Shown here in pieces: positions 7,721 to 14,609 of a stretch of 14,704 nt of DNA (position 1 is its first letter; the number at the start of each line of letters is the position of its first letter). The stretch is from Acidobacteriota bacterium (GTDB lineage Bacteria > Acidobacteriota > Terriglobia > Terriglobales > Acidobacteriaceae), in NCBI GenBank assembly GCA_021799405.1, contig JAJZAL010000127.1:1-14704 (forward strand). The letters are read 5' to 3'. The translations under genes and the position numbers were made by a program. The notes beneath the pieces are model-generated. The model did no database searches. It was not told the DNA's origin and saw only the letters and a list, made by a program, of their open reading frames with translations.

Positions 7721-8196
7721 ATGCGCTTATCTGGGCTGCCAACCTCCTGGGCTGGCCGGTGATTCATCTCGCCGTCGCGTCTGTGGTTTTGCGCCTTCCT
7801 GCACATCTTTTTGCGAAAGATAGCTGGGTCACCGCTCCGCGCAGTTGGGAACGAGAGGGCCGTCTGTATCGAGACTGGCTGGGGATTCGAAGATGGAAGT
7901 CCCTGCTCCCAGACGGAGCACCCTGGCTTGGAGGTTTCGCGAAAAATAAAATCCGATCCCTCGACGCTTCCTACGTTCGGCAATTCCTTCTCGAAACACG
8001 CCGTGCCGAACTGGCTCATTGGTGCATGTTTCTTTGTCTTCCACTCTTCTTTTTATGGAATCCACCCTGGGCGTGCCTCGTGATGTCCGTGTATGCCTTG
8101 GCTGCAAATATGCCTTGCATCCTCGCACAGCGCTACAACCGCATTGTCCTTAACCGCGTGGTCCAGACCCGGCGCCGCGCCGCGGAATATCTATGA
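7717..8196 (+). CDS. crtO: CrtO-type glycosyl-carotenoid acyltransferase
   Basis: A 159-residue protein, close to the length of staphylococcal CrtO (about 165). Conserved blocks are WLGIRRWKSLLPDG (54-67), ETRRAELAHW (93-102) and ANMPCILAQRYNR (130-142), with hydrophobic helices at about 2-26 and 104-135, so it is an integral membrane protein. In the staphyloxanthin pathway CrtO adds a fatty acyl group to the glucosyl carotenoid, the last step. The ATG at 7717 overlaps the crtQ stop as ATGA, with GAGGGG about 10 bases upstream. A much longer open frame continues upstream to 7294 but overlaps crtQ and is not the real start. Confidence 0.88.
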   Translation: MNALIWAANLLGWPVIHLAVASVVLRLPAHLFAKDSWVTAPRSWEREGRLYRDWLGIRRWKSLLPDGAPWLGGFAKNKIRSLDASYVRQFLLETRRAELAHWCMFLCLPLFFLWNPPWACLVMSVYALAANMPCILAQRYNRIVLNRVVQTRRRAAEYL

Positions 8197-8516
8197 GTCC
8201 AGCAAGGCAGAAGCGGGCTTCTGCGCCTTCCAGACGACGATACCTGGTTCATCTTTCGTGCGTACTCGATGGCGACAGTGACCACGCTCGCTATATGGTA
8301 CGAATTCGCCCATGGGCTGGCCGTAGAAACTCCCGGACCGGCATTATGGAGCGCGTCTTTGCCGATGAATGCGAACTGATCGAAGCGATCAATCCGCTTC
8401 TCCCTCATGGCTCCGACGTTCGAGACATCTTCGAGCACATTGAGAGCCCCAACGGGTTTTTCTATCTACTGCGTCTGAGCAGCGAGGAAGCAGCACAACT
8501 GGGATGGCAGCCTTGA
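8193..8516 (+). CDS. Small protein of unknown function at the end of the carotenoid operon
   Basis: A 107-residue reading frame whose ATG at 8193 overlaps the crtO stop in the same ATGA arrangement as the four preceding junctions, which is the main reason to believe it is translated. The first 30 residues are basic (many Arg/Lys) and low in conserved-looking features. The rest looks like a compact folded domain: ARYMVRIRPW, IMERVFADECELIEAINPLL, DIFEHIESPNGFFYLLRLSS. No membrane segment, signal peptide or recognised motif is visible. It is not part of the known staphylococcal operon. It could be an accessory factor of the pathway or a stowaway gene. Confidence 0.6.
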   Translation: MSPARQKRASAPSRRRYLVHLSCVLDGDSDHARYMVRIRPWAGRRNSRTGIMERVFADECELIEAINPLLPHGSDVRDIFEHIESPNGFFYLLRLSSEEAAQLGWQP

Positions 8517-8642
8517 GCGGATACGTGCTGCCGTTGCGCGGCGCTATCTTCGACGCCCTAATCCACGGGATCGCAGAATAACCATCGTTCTATGAGAATC
8601 CGCCGGCATGGAACGACTGAATCTAATGACTGAGAGAGGAAC

Positions 8643-9194
8643 ATGAAGATCCGGGAATTCAAAAGCGAAATCTGGTTGCCCTTGCCGCCAGATCAACTGT
8701 TTTCGTTCTTCGCCGATGCGGCCAACCTCGAGACCCTTACGCCGCCTTGGCTGAATTTCAAAATTCTCAGTCCCCTTCCGATTGAAATGAGGGAAGGAGC
8801 TTTGATCGATTACAAGCTGCAGATTCACAGCCTGCCCGTCAAGTGGCACACGCGCATCAGCAGTTGGCGGCCGCCGCATATTTTCGTGGATGAACAACTG
8901 CGCGGTCCGTATCGTAAGTGGGTTCATAAACACATCTTCGAGCCTGCAGACGGAGGCACGCTGGTCCGGGACTTCGTGAATTATGCCGTTCCTTTTGATT
9001 TCTTCGTGCATAGCTGGCTTGTACGCCCAGACATCGAGAAAATCTTTCGATACCGCTCCGACCGGTTGAGACAGCACTTTCGCGGTCACGGCCCTGGCCA
9101 GTACGGAATTAGTGCCGGAGAGATTGTTATTGTGTTGCAGCGGGCGGTGACCGATTACCGAAAATCGGACCATCGGAAGTCACCTCGCAAATAA
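8643..9194 (+). CDS. SRPBCC-fold (START/polyketide cyclase-like) ligand-binding protein
   Basis: A 183-residue protein whose first 150 residues fit the SRPBCC ligand-binding family: the opening KSEIWLPLPPDQLFSFFADAANLETLTPPW is the characteristic start, followed by INCR-type features such as KWHTRISSWRPPHIFVDEQL, GPYRKWVHKHIFEP and the closing helix WLVRPDIEKIFRYRSDRLRQHF. Such proteins bind hydrophobic small molecules; the ligand is unknown. GAGAGGA at about 8634-8640 is a good ribosome binding site for ATG 8643. A 126-base gap separates it from the carotenoid operon, so it probably has its own promoter or is read through. The last 30 residues look unrelated to the fold, and the DNA there (9151-9168) forms a perfect 6-base hairpin, CCGATT with AATCGG, so the tail may be an extension produced by a lost stop. 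Confidence 0.75.
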   Translation: MKIREFKSEIWLPLPPDQLFSFFADAANLETLTPPWLNFKILSPLPIEMREGALIDYKLQIHSLPVKWHTRISSWRPPHIFVDEQLRGPYRKWVHKHIFEPADGGTLVRDFVNYAVPFDFFVHSWLVRPDIEKIFRYRSDRLRQHFRGHGPGQYGISAGEIVIVLQRAVTDYRKSDHRKSPRK

Positions 9195-9342
9195 CCAAGG
9201 ATATAACAGGGCATCTGTATGAGTGCCACCATGGGCATTCATGCGCGATTGCGTGCGATTATCGACCAAGGCCGTTACAGGTCGACGGCTAAGCCATTTG
9301 GAGCAGAAGTGTACGATGTCTGCCTCGCACCGCCGCCGTACA
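9195..9342. other. Intergenic stretch, no gene recognised
   Basis: Short forward frames here (for example from ATG 9219) have no recognisable domain and no ribosome binding site, and I treat them as chance. No RNA gene or terminator is seen. Confidence 0.5.
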
Positions 9343-9504
9343 CTACTGCCGGTCCGCAACGATTTCGCTCAATGCATCCTCAATCGCTCGGGCCACGTCT
9401 TGAGTTGATTTCCGCTTGAGTTTGTTTATGGCCTTACGAATCTCGATGTAGTGAATGAGTTCGAGAATTTGTTCCCGAGTCAACCCGATTGCTGCTTTGC
9501 TCAA
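9343..9504 (-). pseudogene. Possible small protein or remnant, helical, unknown
   Basis: On the - strand an open frame gives about 53 residues from TTG 9504 to TAG 9343, reading like real protein: LTREQILELIHYIEIRKAIN, then KLKRKSTQDVARAIEDALSE and a terminal IVADRQ. The pattern of charged and hydrophobic residues predicts amphipathic helices of the sort seen in small antitoxins, but I cannot name a family. There is no ATG or GTG start: the frame opens at 9531 with only CTG and TTG candidates and no ribosome binding site. It is therefore likely the 3' end of a gene whose 5' part was replaced by the phosphoesterase gene region, though a tiny intact gene is possible. Confidence 0.35.
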
Positions 9505-9533
9505 TTGTGCATGCAGTGACGACGGTTCCCATC

Positions 9534-11561
9534 ATGCCGAATTCTGCCAGCAGTTCTGATGCGCCTCTCGGAGCAAAGCATGCCAATGTCGTCAGCATTG
9601 AAGACCCGTCGAATGGAATCCGCAGCATTGAATACCTGCCAGACTCTCTGGTGATCGCGACGGGCCAACCTGCCGATGTACCTCCATCTATCACTGCGAC
9701 GGGAGGGGTTTTCACCATCACACTTCAGGCAGGACGGCACAAGTCAAAGCAGGTCGCGGACACTTTTCGTTCGCAGTGCGGCGACAGCCCGAAGATGTTC
9801 GCTCCCTCAGATAGCGGAGGCACTCCTGACGAACTCCATTTCATTTTTGGCCTGACGATCACCTTCAAGATCGGCGGTTCGGCAACGGTCTATCTGGCTC
9901 AGGGCCATCACTTCCTCGCCAACAACTGGTGGATCGGTGGCGATCCAGTCTTCAGCCAGAACACACCTCGGCTCGAATACACCCTAGGCAACAAGATCTA
10001 TACCTTCGCCATCTCCGGCAATCACAATACATTCCAGCTCAATTTCAAAGACACCCGCCCAGTTTCCTCTATCGAACATGTCTTCGTGCTTATGCTCGAA
10101 AATCACTCGTTCGACAATATACTGGCGCTTTCCGGCATTCCTGGAATCATCGCCGCCACCAGCAGCGACTGCAATTCATACAGCGGCAATTCCTACTGCG
10201 TTCAAGGCAACGCGCCAGTGAGCATGCCAACCGATCCGGGGCATGAATTTGCAGACGTGGTCGAGCAGCTCGCAGGGGACGGGGCCAGCTATACGCCTCG
10301 CGGCCAGTACCCGCCCATCAATAATTCCGGATTCGTCGCAAACTACGCGACCACAAAGACGGAAGGCCCCGCGCCGCCACCTGCTGATATTGGCGACATC
10401 ATGAAATGCTTCGATACGGCATCGCAACTACCGATGCTTCATCAGCTAGCCAATGAATTCGTAGTCTGCGACCAGTGGTTCTCTTCCCTGCCCGGCCCAA
10501 CCTGGCCGAACCGATTCTTTCTGCATGGAGCGTCTTCCAATGGTTTGGACCACAGTCCGAGCAGCGCGGAAATGTTTGATTGGGAGTTGCTGTGGCGTGG
10601 ATTCGTGTACCCCAGGGGCTCCATCTTCGATGCAATGAACGCCCATGGCATTACGTGGCGCCTGTATCACGACGACAGTGGCCCAATTGAAGGGCGCATT
10701 TCTCAGGTTTCCGCGATTCACGGCATCGATTTGTGCAGGGTCCATGATCTTTCGGACTTCGAATCAGAAGTTCAGTCGTCCTCATATCCCTATCAGTACA
10801 CATTCATCGAACCCAACTATGGCGACGTCGCAAACGGGACGTATGAAGGCGGCTCTTCGCAGCACCCGATGGATGGCGTGGCGAATGGAGATGCTCTCAT
10901 CGCCAAGATCTATGAGAGCATTCGCAACTCACCCTTGTGGCCGAAGAGCCTGCTGATCATTACCTACGACGAACATGGCGGCTTTTACGATCACTACGCC
11001 CCTGGCCCCGCACAGCCCCCGGATGACGGCGGTGAAGCAAGCCAGTACAACAAGTCCGGTTTCAACTTCGCCCAATACGGAGTGCGCGTGCCGGCGGTCA
11101 TCGTGTCGCCTTTGCTGGAAAAGAACATCGATCACACCCTCTACGATCATGCCTCGGTACTGGCAACTTTGGAGTGGTTGTTTGGCCTGCCACCTCTGAC
11201 CAAACGCGATGAAGCAGCCAATGTCATTCAGGGCGTGAAGACAGCAACCATTGCAAGAACGAATTGCCCCCAAAGACTGAAAACTGCACAGGCTCAAGGC
11301 GGGAAATCAAGTCCGCTTACCGCTGAGCAGCGGACGTCACGCGAGCAGGAGCCCATACCTGATAGCGGGAATCTCGCAGGTTTTGTCGGCGTGCTGCTGA
11401 AAGCGGACAGCAGCTTGGCGACTACACCAGAGGAACGACGTGCCGCAGTGATTAGATTTCAGTCCGTCAAGACTAGAGGCGACGCAAGAGCGTATATACA
11501 CGAGGTCATGAACAAGGTTCAGACCGAAAGAGCCCAAAGAAGCCAACGGACAACACCATAG
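9534..11561 (+). CDS. Phosphoesterase-family protein (phospholipase C / acid phosphatase-like)
   Basis: 675 residues from ATG 9534. The catalytic part belongs to the phosphoesterase family of bacterial phospholipases C and acid phosphatases: SIEHVFVLMLENHSFDNIL with metal-binding E189-N190 and D194, WFSSLPGPTWPNRFFLHGA, FIEPNYGD, and TYDEHGGFYDH with D479, E480 and H481. It would hydrolyse a phosphate ester, perhaps of phospholipids. Residues about 30-170 form an extra N-terminal beta-rich region with the block HHFLANNWWIGGDPVF that I do not recognise. Members are usually exported, yet the ATG 9534 start gives no signal peptide; a TTG at 9489 would add MLLCSIVHAVTTVPI, a weak hydrophobic segment with no basic residues before it. 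No ribosome binding site decides the start. The C-terminal 90 residues are low in structure and rich in Thr, Gln, Arg. It appears to stand alone. Confidence 0.8.
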   Translation: MPNSASSSDAPLGAKHANVVSIEDPSNGIRSIEYLPDSLVIATGQPADVPPSITATGGVFTITLQAGRHKSKQVADTFRSQCGDSPKMFAPSDSGGTPDELHFIFGLTITFKIGGSATVYLAQGHHFLANNWWIGGDPVFSQNTPRLEYTLGNKIYTFAISGNHNTFQLNFKDTRPVSSIEHVFVLMLENHSFDNILALSGIPGIIAATSSDCNSYSGNSYCVQGNAPVSMPTDPGHEFADVVEQLAGDGASYTPRGQYPPINNSGFVANYATTKTEGPAPPPADIGDIMKCFDTASQLPMLHQLANEFVVCDQWFSSLPGPTWPNRFFLHGASSNGLDHSPSSAEMFDWELLWRGFVYPRGSIFDAMNAHGITWRLYHDDSGPIEGRISQVSAIHGIDLCRVHDLSDFESEVQSSSYPYQYTFIEPNYGDVANGTYEGGSSQHPMDGVANGDALIAKIYESIRNSPLWPKSLLIITYDEHGGFYDHYAPGPAQPPDDGGEASQYNKSGFNFAQYGVRVPAVIVSPLLEKNIDHTLYDHASVLATLEWLFGLPPLTKRDEAANVIQGVKTATIARTNCPQRLKTAQAQGGKSSPLTAEQRTSREQEPIPDSGNLAGFVGVLLKADSSLATTPEERRAAVIRFQSVKTRGDARAYIHEVMNKVQTERAQRSQRTTP

Positions 11562-11604
11562 AAGTCTCGCTGGGTTGCACGCCGCTGACATCTCTAACTA
11601 TTCC

Positions 11605-11624
11605 TGTCTTGTGTACGCAAGACA
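11605..11624 (+). terminator. Hairpin after the phosphoesterase gene
   Basis: TGTCTTG (11605-11611) and CAAGACA (11618-11624) form a perfect 7-base stem with a 6-base loop, 43 bases after the stop codon. No T run follows, so it may be a weak or Rho-assisted terminator or an mRNA 3' stem rather than a classic intrinsic terminator. Confidence 0.4.
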
Positions 11625-11742
11625 ACGTCAAATCCATCACTATAGTCGTTGGGCGACCACAGACATAATGTCGGCAAGACTGGAGACCAGGTTGAACTGC
11701 AGTCGTTGCACCGCCTCCACGAACGAGAATGTAGAACAAGAC

Positions 11743-11895
11743 CATGCCTCACTTCAGTCGCTACATCGGAATCGATTATTCCGGCGCGAAGACTGCCGAC
11801 GACAGCTGCAACGGCACCCGACCGCGCTGAACCCAGCTTCCACACGACGAGAAAAATGGGGTGCAAAACGGAACGATTCTTGGCTACACTCCGTC
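11743..11895 (+). pseudogene. Degenerate N-terminal gene fragment (IGIDYSG-type protein)
   Basis: ATG 11743 opens MPHFSRYIGIDYSGAKT, a start that reads like real protein: a beta strand with IGIDYSGA, as in RNase H-like folds of uncharacterised proteins. The frame then hits TGA after 28 codons. In a neighbouring frame a further piece, STRREKWGAKRNDSWLHSV (about 11836-11892), could continue the same protein, which implies at least one frameshift. After that no family-like sequence follows. I recall similar hypothetical proteins beginning the same way but cannot name the family. The segment lies in a 1.17-kb stretch without an intact gene. Confidence 0.35.
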
Positions 11896-12128
11896 ATTGG
11901 AAAGGCCGCCTCCGCACGGCGAAAAAGCCACGTCTAGACAACGCAGTTATGCCATGAAATGACGGCCTTTCCTATCCCTTTTCTTGTGCCTCACAACCCC
12001 GATGACAAACGAACCGGTGGAGTCGAGATGTGGCGCGGTGGCTTAGGTCCGACCTAGCTGTTTCCGACCCTTTCGTCAGCTGGTGCCTCATTAGTCGCAC
12101 CATGCTCCGTTTCCACATCCCGCTCATC

Positions 12129-12161
12129 GAACCGGACTTGTGCTATTAACGTATCCGGCTC
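12129..12161 (-). ncRNA. Group II intron domain V
   Basis: 33 bases on the - strand from 12161 to 12129. The 5' arm GAGCCGGAT pairs with the 3' arm AAGTCCGGTTC, including GU pairs, with an AT-rich cap between. The conserved AGC triad is within the first four bases. Domain V is normally 34 bases and is the catalytic heart of the intron; here it sits 12 bases after the stop of the reverse transcriptase remnant, as expected. Confidence 0.65.
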
Positions 12162-12173
12162 TCGGAGAAAGCG

Positions 12174-12344
12174 TCACGAGTTCGCCCACGAAAAGCTGCG
12201 CGTCCGCTCGGTGAGCCGGACAAGACCAAACCGATCATGAAGACTTTTGTCCGGGAACTTCCCGGTTGATGCCCTCGACAACTTGTGTTTGGCGCGCAGC
12301 CACTGACCCAGCCGTTTGCAGGCATGTCGTTCAATCTCCTGATA
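12174..12344 (-). pseudogene. Group II intron reverse transcriptase/maturase, C-terminal remnant
   Basis: The last 56 codons of an intron-encoded protein: YQEIERHACKRLGQWLRAKH, then a GKFPDKSLHDRFGLVRL stretch, then TERTRSFSWANS and a TGA at 12176-12174. This is the familiar C-terminus of group II reverse transcriptases, which often ends NFPWAKA after a GLVxLxxRTR motif. All reverse transcriptase motifs, including the YADD box, and most of domain X are gone. The upstream DNA goes directly into domain I-type intron sequence, so one large internal deletion removed the rest. Confidence 0.7.
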
Positions 12345-12732
12345 GGCTTTGCTTACCCCGGCAGGACTGAGATGACTGATTCGCTCGTCTTCTCACCTCA
12401 GCGTCGGCCTTCCCCGAATCTCAGGCTGGTCGGCTCCTGCATTGCCCTTTTCGAGGCCTGCTCAGCGTTCACTCACGTTGCGGCCTGCATGCTTGCGAGG
12501 TCGCCTAGTGCGACCCTCTACACCGAAGACTTCAGCCGTCTCGTTACCTTCACGGCTGCTCCAGCTGCTACCGGGCGGAGCGATCCAGTTCCCGGGCGGG
12601 ACTTGCACCCACTGTTGACCAGCGCCTTTCACGGCGCACTGAGAAATGCAGGCTAGCCGCACGCCAGCCAGAGGGAACCTTCCCACGCTTACTCTAGTAA
12701 CGAAAAGGGCGGCCAGTTTCAGGACTGCGCCA

Positions 12733-14082
12733 TCACTTCGCCTTCGTCCGCCCTCTTCTGCCGAGGAGTTCTGATCGCCCAATAACCGTTCTCGGGTTCT
12801 CCAACTTGGGCGTTTCGGAGATACCCTCAAAGGCCGGACTCGACTTCCACGCGCTCAGGCTATAAACCCGAGAATCGCGCAGGTAGTTGACACCTTCGCT
12901 CCAAGCTGCCAGCATCCGCTTGCCCGTATCTCTGAATCCGGCCAAGTCGTCCATCTTCTCGCGGACCGCCGGGGCGGTGTCGGCGACGGCATCACTGATG
13001 CACTCGACGATTTCCTTCTGCTCCCTTTCCGGAATCCCGAAAACTGCGGTGACGAATCGAGCCAGCGTTTTGCCAGGCAGCCAGGTCTTCTTGCCCATGA
13101 CGCTGATGCCCGGTGGGTTGTGCTGGTATCCGGAATATACCGAGGTTGTGAAGAAGTCATATGCCGGTGCGAGACTGGGGTCGTTTCGCGAGGTGTAAAC
13201 CAACGCGATGTTCTTTGCGTGGCAGTCGGCGTTTCGCAGCGCGTAGGTCAGGAGCAGCATCTTGCTCAGTTTGCGGAATGTCTCGTAACGATTTGGCCCC
13301 GGCATGTGCGCCCGTACCGCCTTCGCGATTCTTTCCCAAGTGGTGTCATATTTCTGAGCAGGCCGCAATCCCAGCAAAGCACAAAAATCCTCCAGCGCAC
13401 GGAAGGGCTTACCGTTCTCGTCCACATCGAAGCGATGCACCACGAGAACGTTGCCATCCTCCGAGAGTTCCGTTTTGGCGGTTGGAAGCACCTTCGCCGC
13501 CACCTGCATACACAGGTGCTCATTGACCGTTGCAAAGGCGAGCCGTGAAGACGAGCGTTTGACGATGTGCCGGTGGGTCAATATGGCCGCCTTCGGATGC
13601 CGCCCTAAACCAGTTCCCTTCCTCGTCTCCACGTTCAGGAATTTCGGCAGGATACCTGAGACACCACTCTTTGCGTGCTCGCGGACGAGTTGAGCGAATG
13701 CCTCCTCCGAGTTGTCCCCCTTAAGCAATTCGGCGACCTCGACAGGCTTCGCCGGTTCGTTGAGTGCCGCACCCGGAGGAGCAACCTTAAGCCGTCCTAC
13801 CATGTTGCGGCCAATCACCGAGAGTAAAGCTACCGGGCTGGCTCCAATGTGCGGCCCGAATTCCTCCTGCAATACTTGCAACAGGTACCCTTCGGGCAGG
13901 TTCATGCGGAAGATCGGGTGAAGTTCATCGTCCCACGGATAGGACTCAATGCGGACGGGCATCGTCAAGGACACGAGGTCTTCTGGTGCCGTATCGGGCA
14001 GGTATGCAAAGACGCTGCGGAAATCGCCCACCGATTCGAGCATCCCGACGTGCCGGTCGAGAACGTAAACACTCAGCTTCAT
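12733..14082 (-). CDS. hipA: HipA-family serine/threonine kinase toxin
   Basis: 449 residues, close to E. coli HipA (440). It has the N-terminal HipA domain (about 1-110, with PIFRMNLPEGYLLQVL) and a kinase domain with the P-loop-like SGVSGILPKF (139-148), ATP-binding K175 in HIVKR, HRFD at 216-219, the catalytic loop NADCHAKN (284-291, D286) and the metal-binding D309 in PAYDFF. All kinase residues I would look for are present, so it is probably active. HipA kinases phosphorylate translation factors such as glutamyl-tRNA synthetase and slow growth; the target here is unknown. About 30 residues after 420 form a basic tail ending GRRGRTKAK that I do not recognise. The start ATG at 14082 overlaps the hipB stop (ATGA), the usual antitoxin-first order. 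Confidence 0.88.
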   Translation of the reverse strand: MKLSVYVLDRHVGMLESVGDFRSVFAYLPDTAPEDLVSLTMPVRIESYPWDDELHPIFRMNLPEGYLLQVLQEEFGPHIGASPVALLSVIGRNMVGRLKVAPPGAALNEPAKPVEVAELLKGDNSEEAFAQLVREHAKSGVSGILPKFLNVETRKGTGLGRHPKAAILTHRHIVKRSSSRLAFATVNEHLCMQVAAKVLPTAKTELSEDGNVLVVHRFDVDENGKPFRALEDFCALLGLRPAQKYDTTWERIAKAVRAHMPGPNRYETFRKLSKMLLLTYALRNADCHAKNIALVYTSRNDPSLAPAYDFFTTSVYSGYQHNPPGISVMGKKTWLPGKTLARFVTAVFGIPEREQKEIVECISDAVADTAPAVREKMDDLAGFRDTGKRMLAAWSEGVNYLRDSRVYSLSAWKSSPAFEGISETPKLENPRTVIGRSELLGRRGRTKAK

Positions 14083-14333
14083 GCTCCACCCCGTTCCCGC
14101 CGTAACTCGTCGAGTGTACCTGCCATTCCCAGTTCGGTGAAGGACAGTTCCATCCCAAGAACGGCGAGAAGAGCCATTAGCTTGCGCGTACCAAATTCAG
14201 TCAACCGGCCTCTTTCCAGACGCGACAAGAGGGCCTGTGAAAGTCCGGACTGCTCCGCTACGATTCCCTGCTTTAGCCCCAACGCCTTTCTCCTTTCGGC
14301 GAGAGCTTGGCCGAGTTCCTGAATGGTCTGCAT
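14079..14333 (-). CDS. hipB: HipB-type antitoxin (XRE-family DNA-binding protein)
   Basis: An 84-residue protein that is almost entirely a helix-turn-helix domain: ELGQALAERRKALGLKQGIV, then AEQSGLSQALLSRLERGRLT at about 26-45, then LMALLAVLGMEL. HipB binds HipA to neutralise it and, as a dimer, represses its own operon. It precedes hipA and its TGA overlaps the hipA ATG. No ribosome binding site precedes ATG 14333, but a TATAAT lies only 8 bases upstream, so the message may begin at or next to the start codon. Confidence 0.85.
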   Translation of the reverse strand: MQTIQELGQALAERRKALGLKQGIVAEQSGLSQALLSRLERGRLTEFGTRKLMALLAVLGMELSFTELGMAGTLDELRRERGGA

Positions 14334-14340
14334 TTTTTGA

Positions 14341-14397
14341 ATTATACTATAAAATATTTGTCATATGTATACCTTTTTGACGTATATATAAATATTT
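14341..14397 (-). promoter_or_regulatory. hipBA promoter with repeated operator-like elements
   Basis: A sharply AT-rich block directly upstream of hipB. On the - strand TATAAT (14346-14341) is a perfect -10 hexamer; the -35 region is poor. On the + strand TGTCATATGTATA (14359-14371) and TGACGTATATATA (14378-14390) match at 10 of 13 positions with a 19-base period, and the palindrome AAATATTT occurs at 14352-14359 and 14390-14397, 38 bases apart (twice 19). Regularly spaced repeats covering the promoter are what is expected for HipB autorepression. Confidence 0.5.
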
Positions 14398-14609
14398 ACA
14401 GCTCTCGGAGTCTCTAAAGGAGATAGTCAAGGCCTTTTCACACAGCTTGGGGGCAATAGACCAAGACAGCACCCTCTCCGGCACAGGACACTGATCAACG
14501 ACAACCAAAGTTCCGGGCCAAGTAGATCGGAGCCAGCCAGGAAACCTACCGGGGAGAAGCGCATGGCGGAATGGAGACGGGGCCGTGGTTGGTTCTGACA
14601 TCGTCGTGG

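Larger units (their letters stand above)
12017..12639 (-). mobile_element. Group II intron, internally deleted (about 620 bases)
   Basis: Read on the - strand. The 5' end at 12639 is GTGCGCC, matching the group II consensus GUGYG, and is followed by domain I-like sequence (GGGTGCAAGTCCCG and GCAGCTGGAGCAGCCG). Near the other end a 33-base domain V candidate at 12161-12129 begins GAGCCGG and ends CCGGTTC, with the catalytic AGC in place. A domain VI-like stem follows: GAGCGGGATGTGG (about 12125-12113) pairs with CCACATCTCG-A-CTC (12032-12019), leaving one bulged A. Seven bases after this A the sequence CTCCAC ends at 12017 with the expected AY, so that is the likely 3' end. The interior is missing: only the end of the reverse transcriptase gene remains. 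It is probably immobile on its own, although the RNA parts might still splice with a maturase in trans. Confidence 0.7.

Noticed and set aside
9219..9419. 66-codon + strand frame between the SRPBCC and phosphoesterase genes
   Set aside because: No ribosome binding site or domain, and it overlaps a more protein-like reading on the - strand.
12285..12656. 123-codon + strand frame in the intron region
   Set aside because: It lies antisense to group II intron RNA sequence; database proteins of this kind are typically spurious translations of such introns.
14347..14601. 84-codon - strand frame upstream of hipB
   Set aside because: Its C-terminal third runs through the AT-rich hipBA promoter and the rest has no recognisable features.
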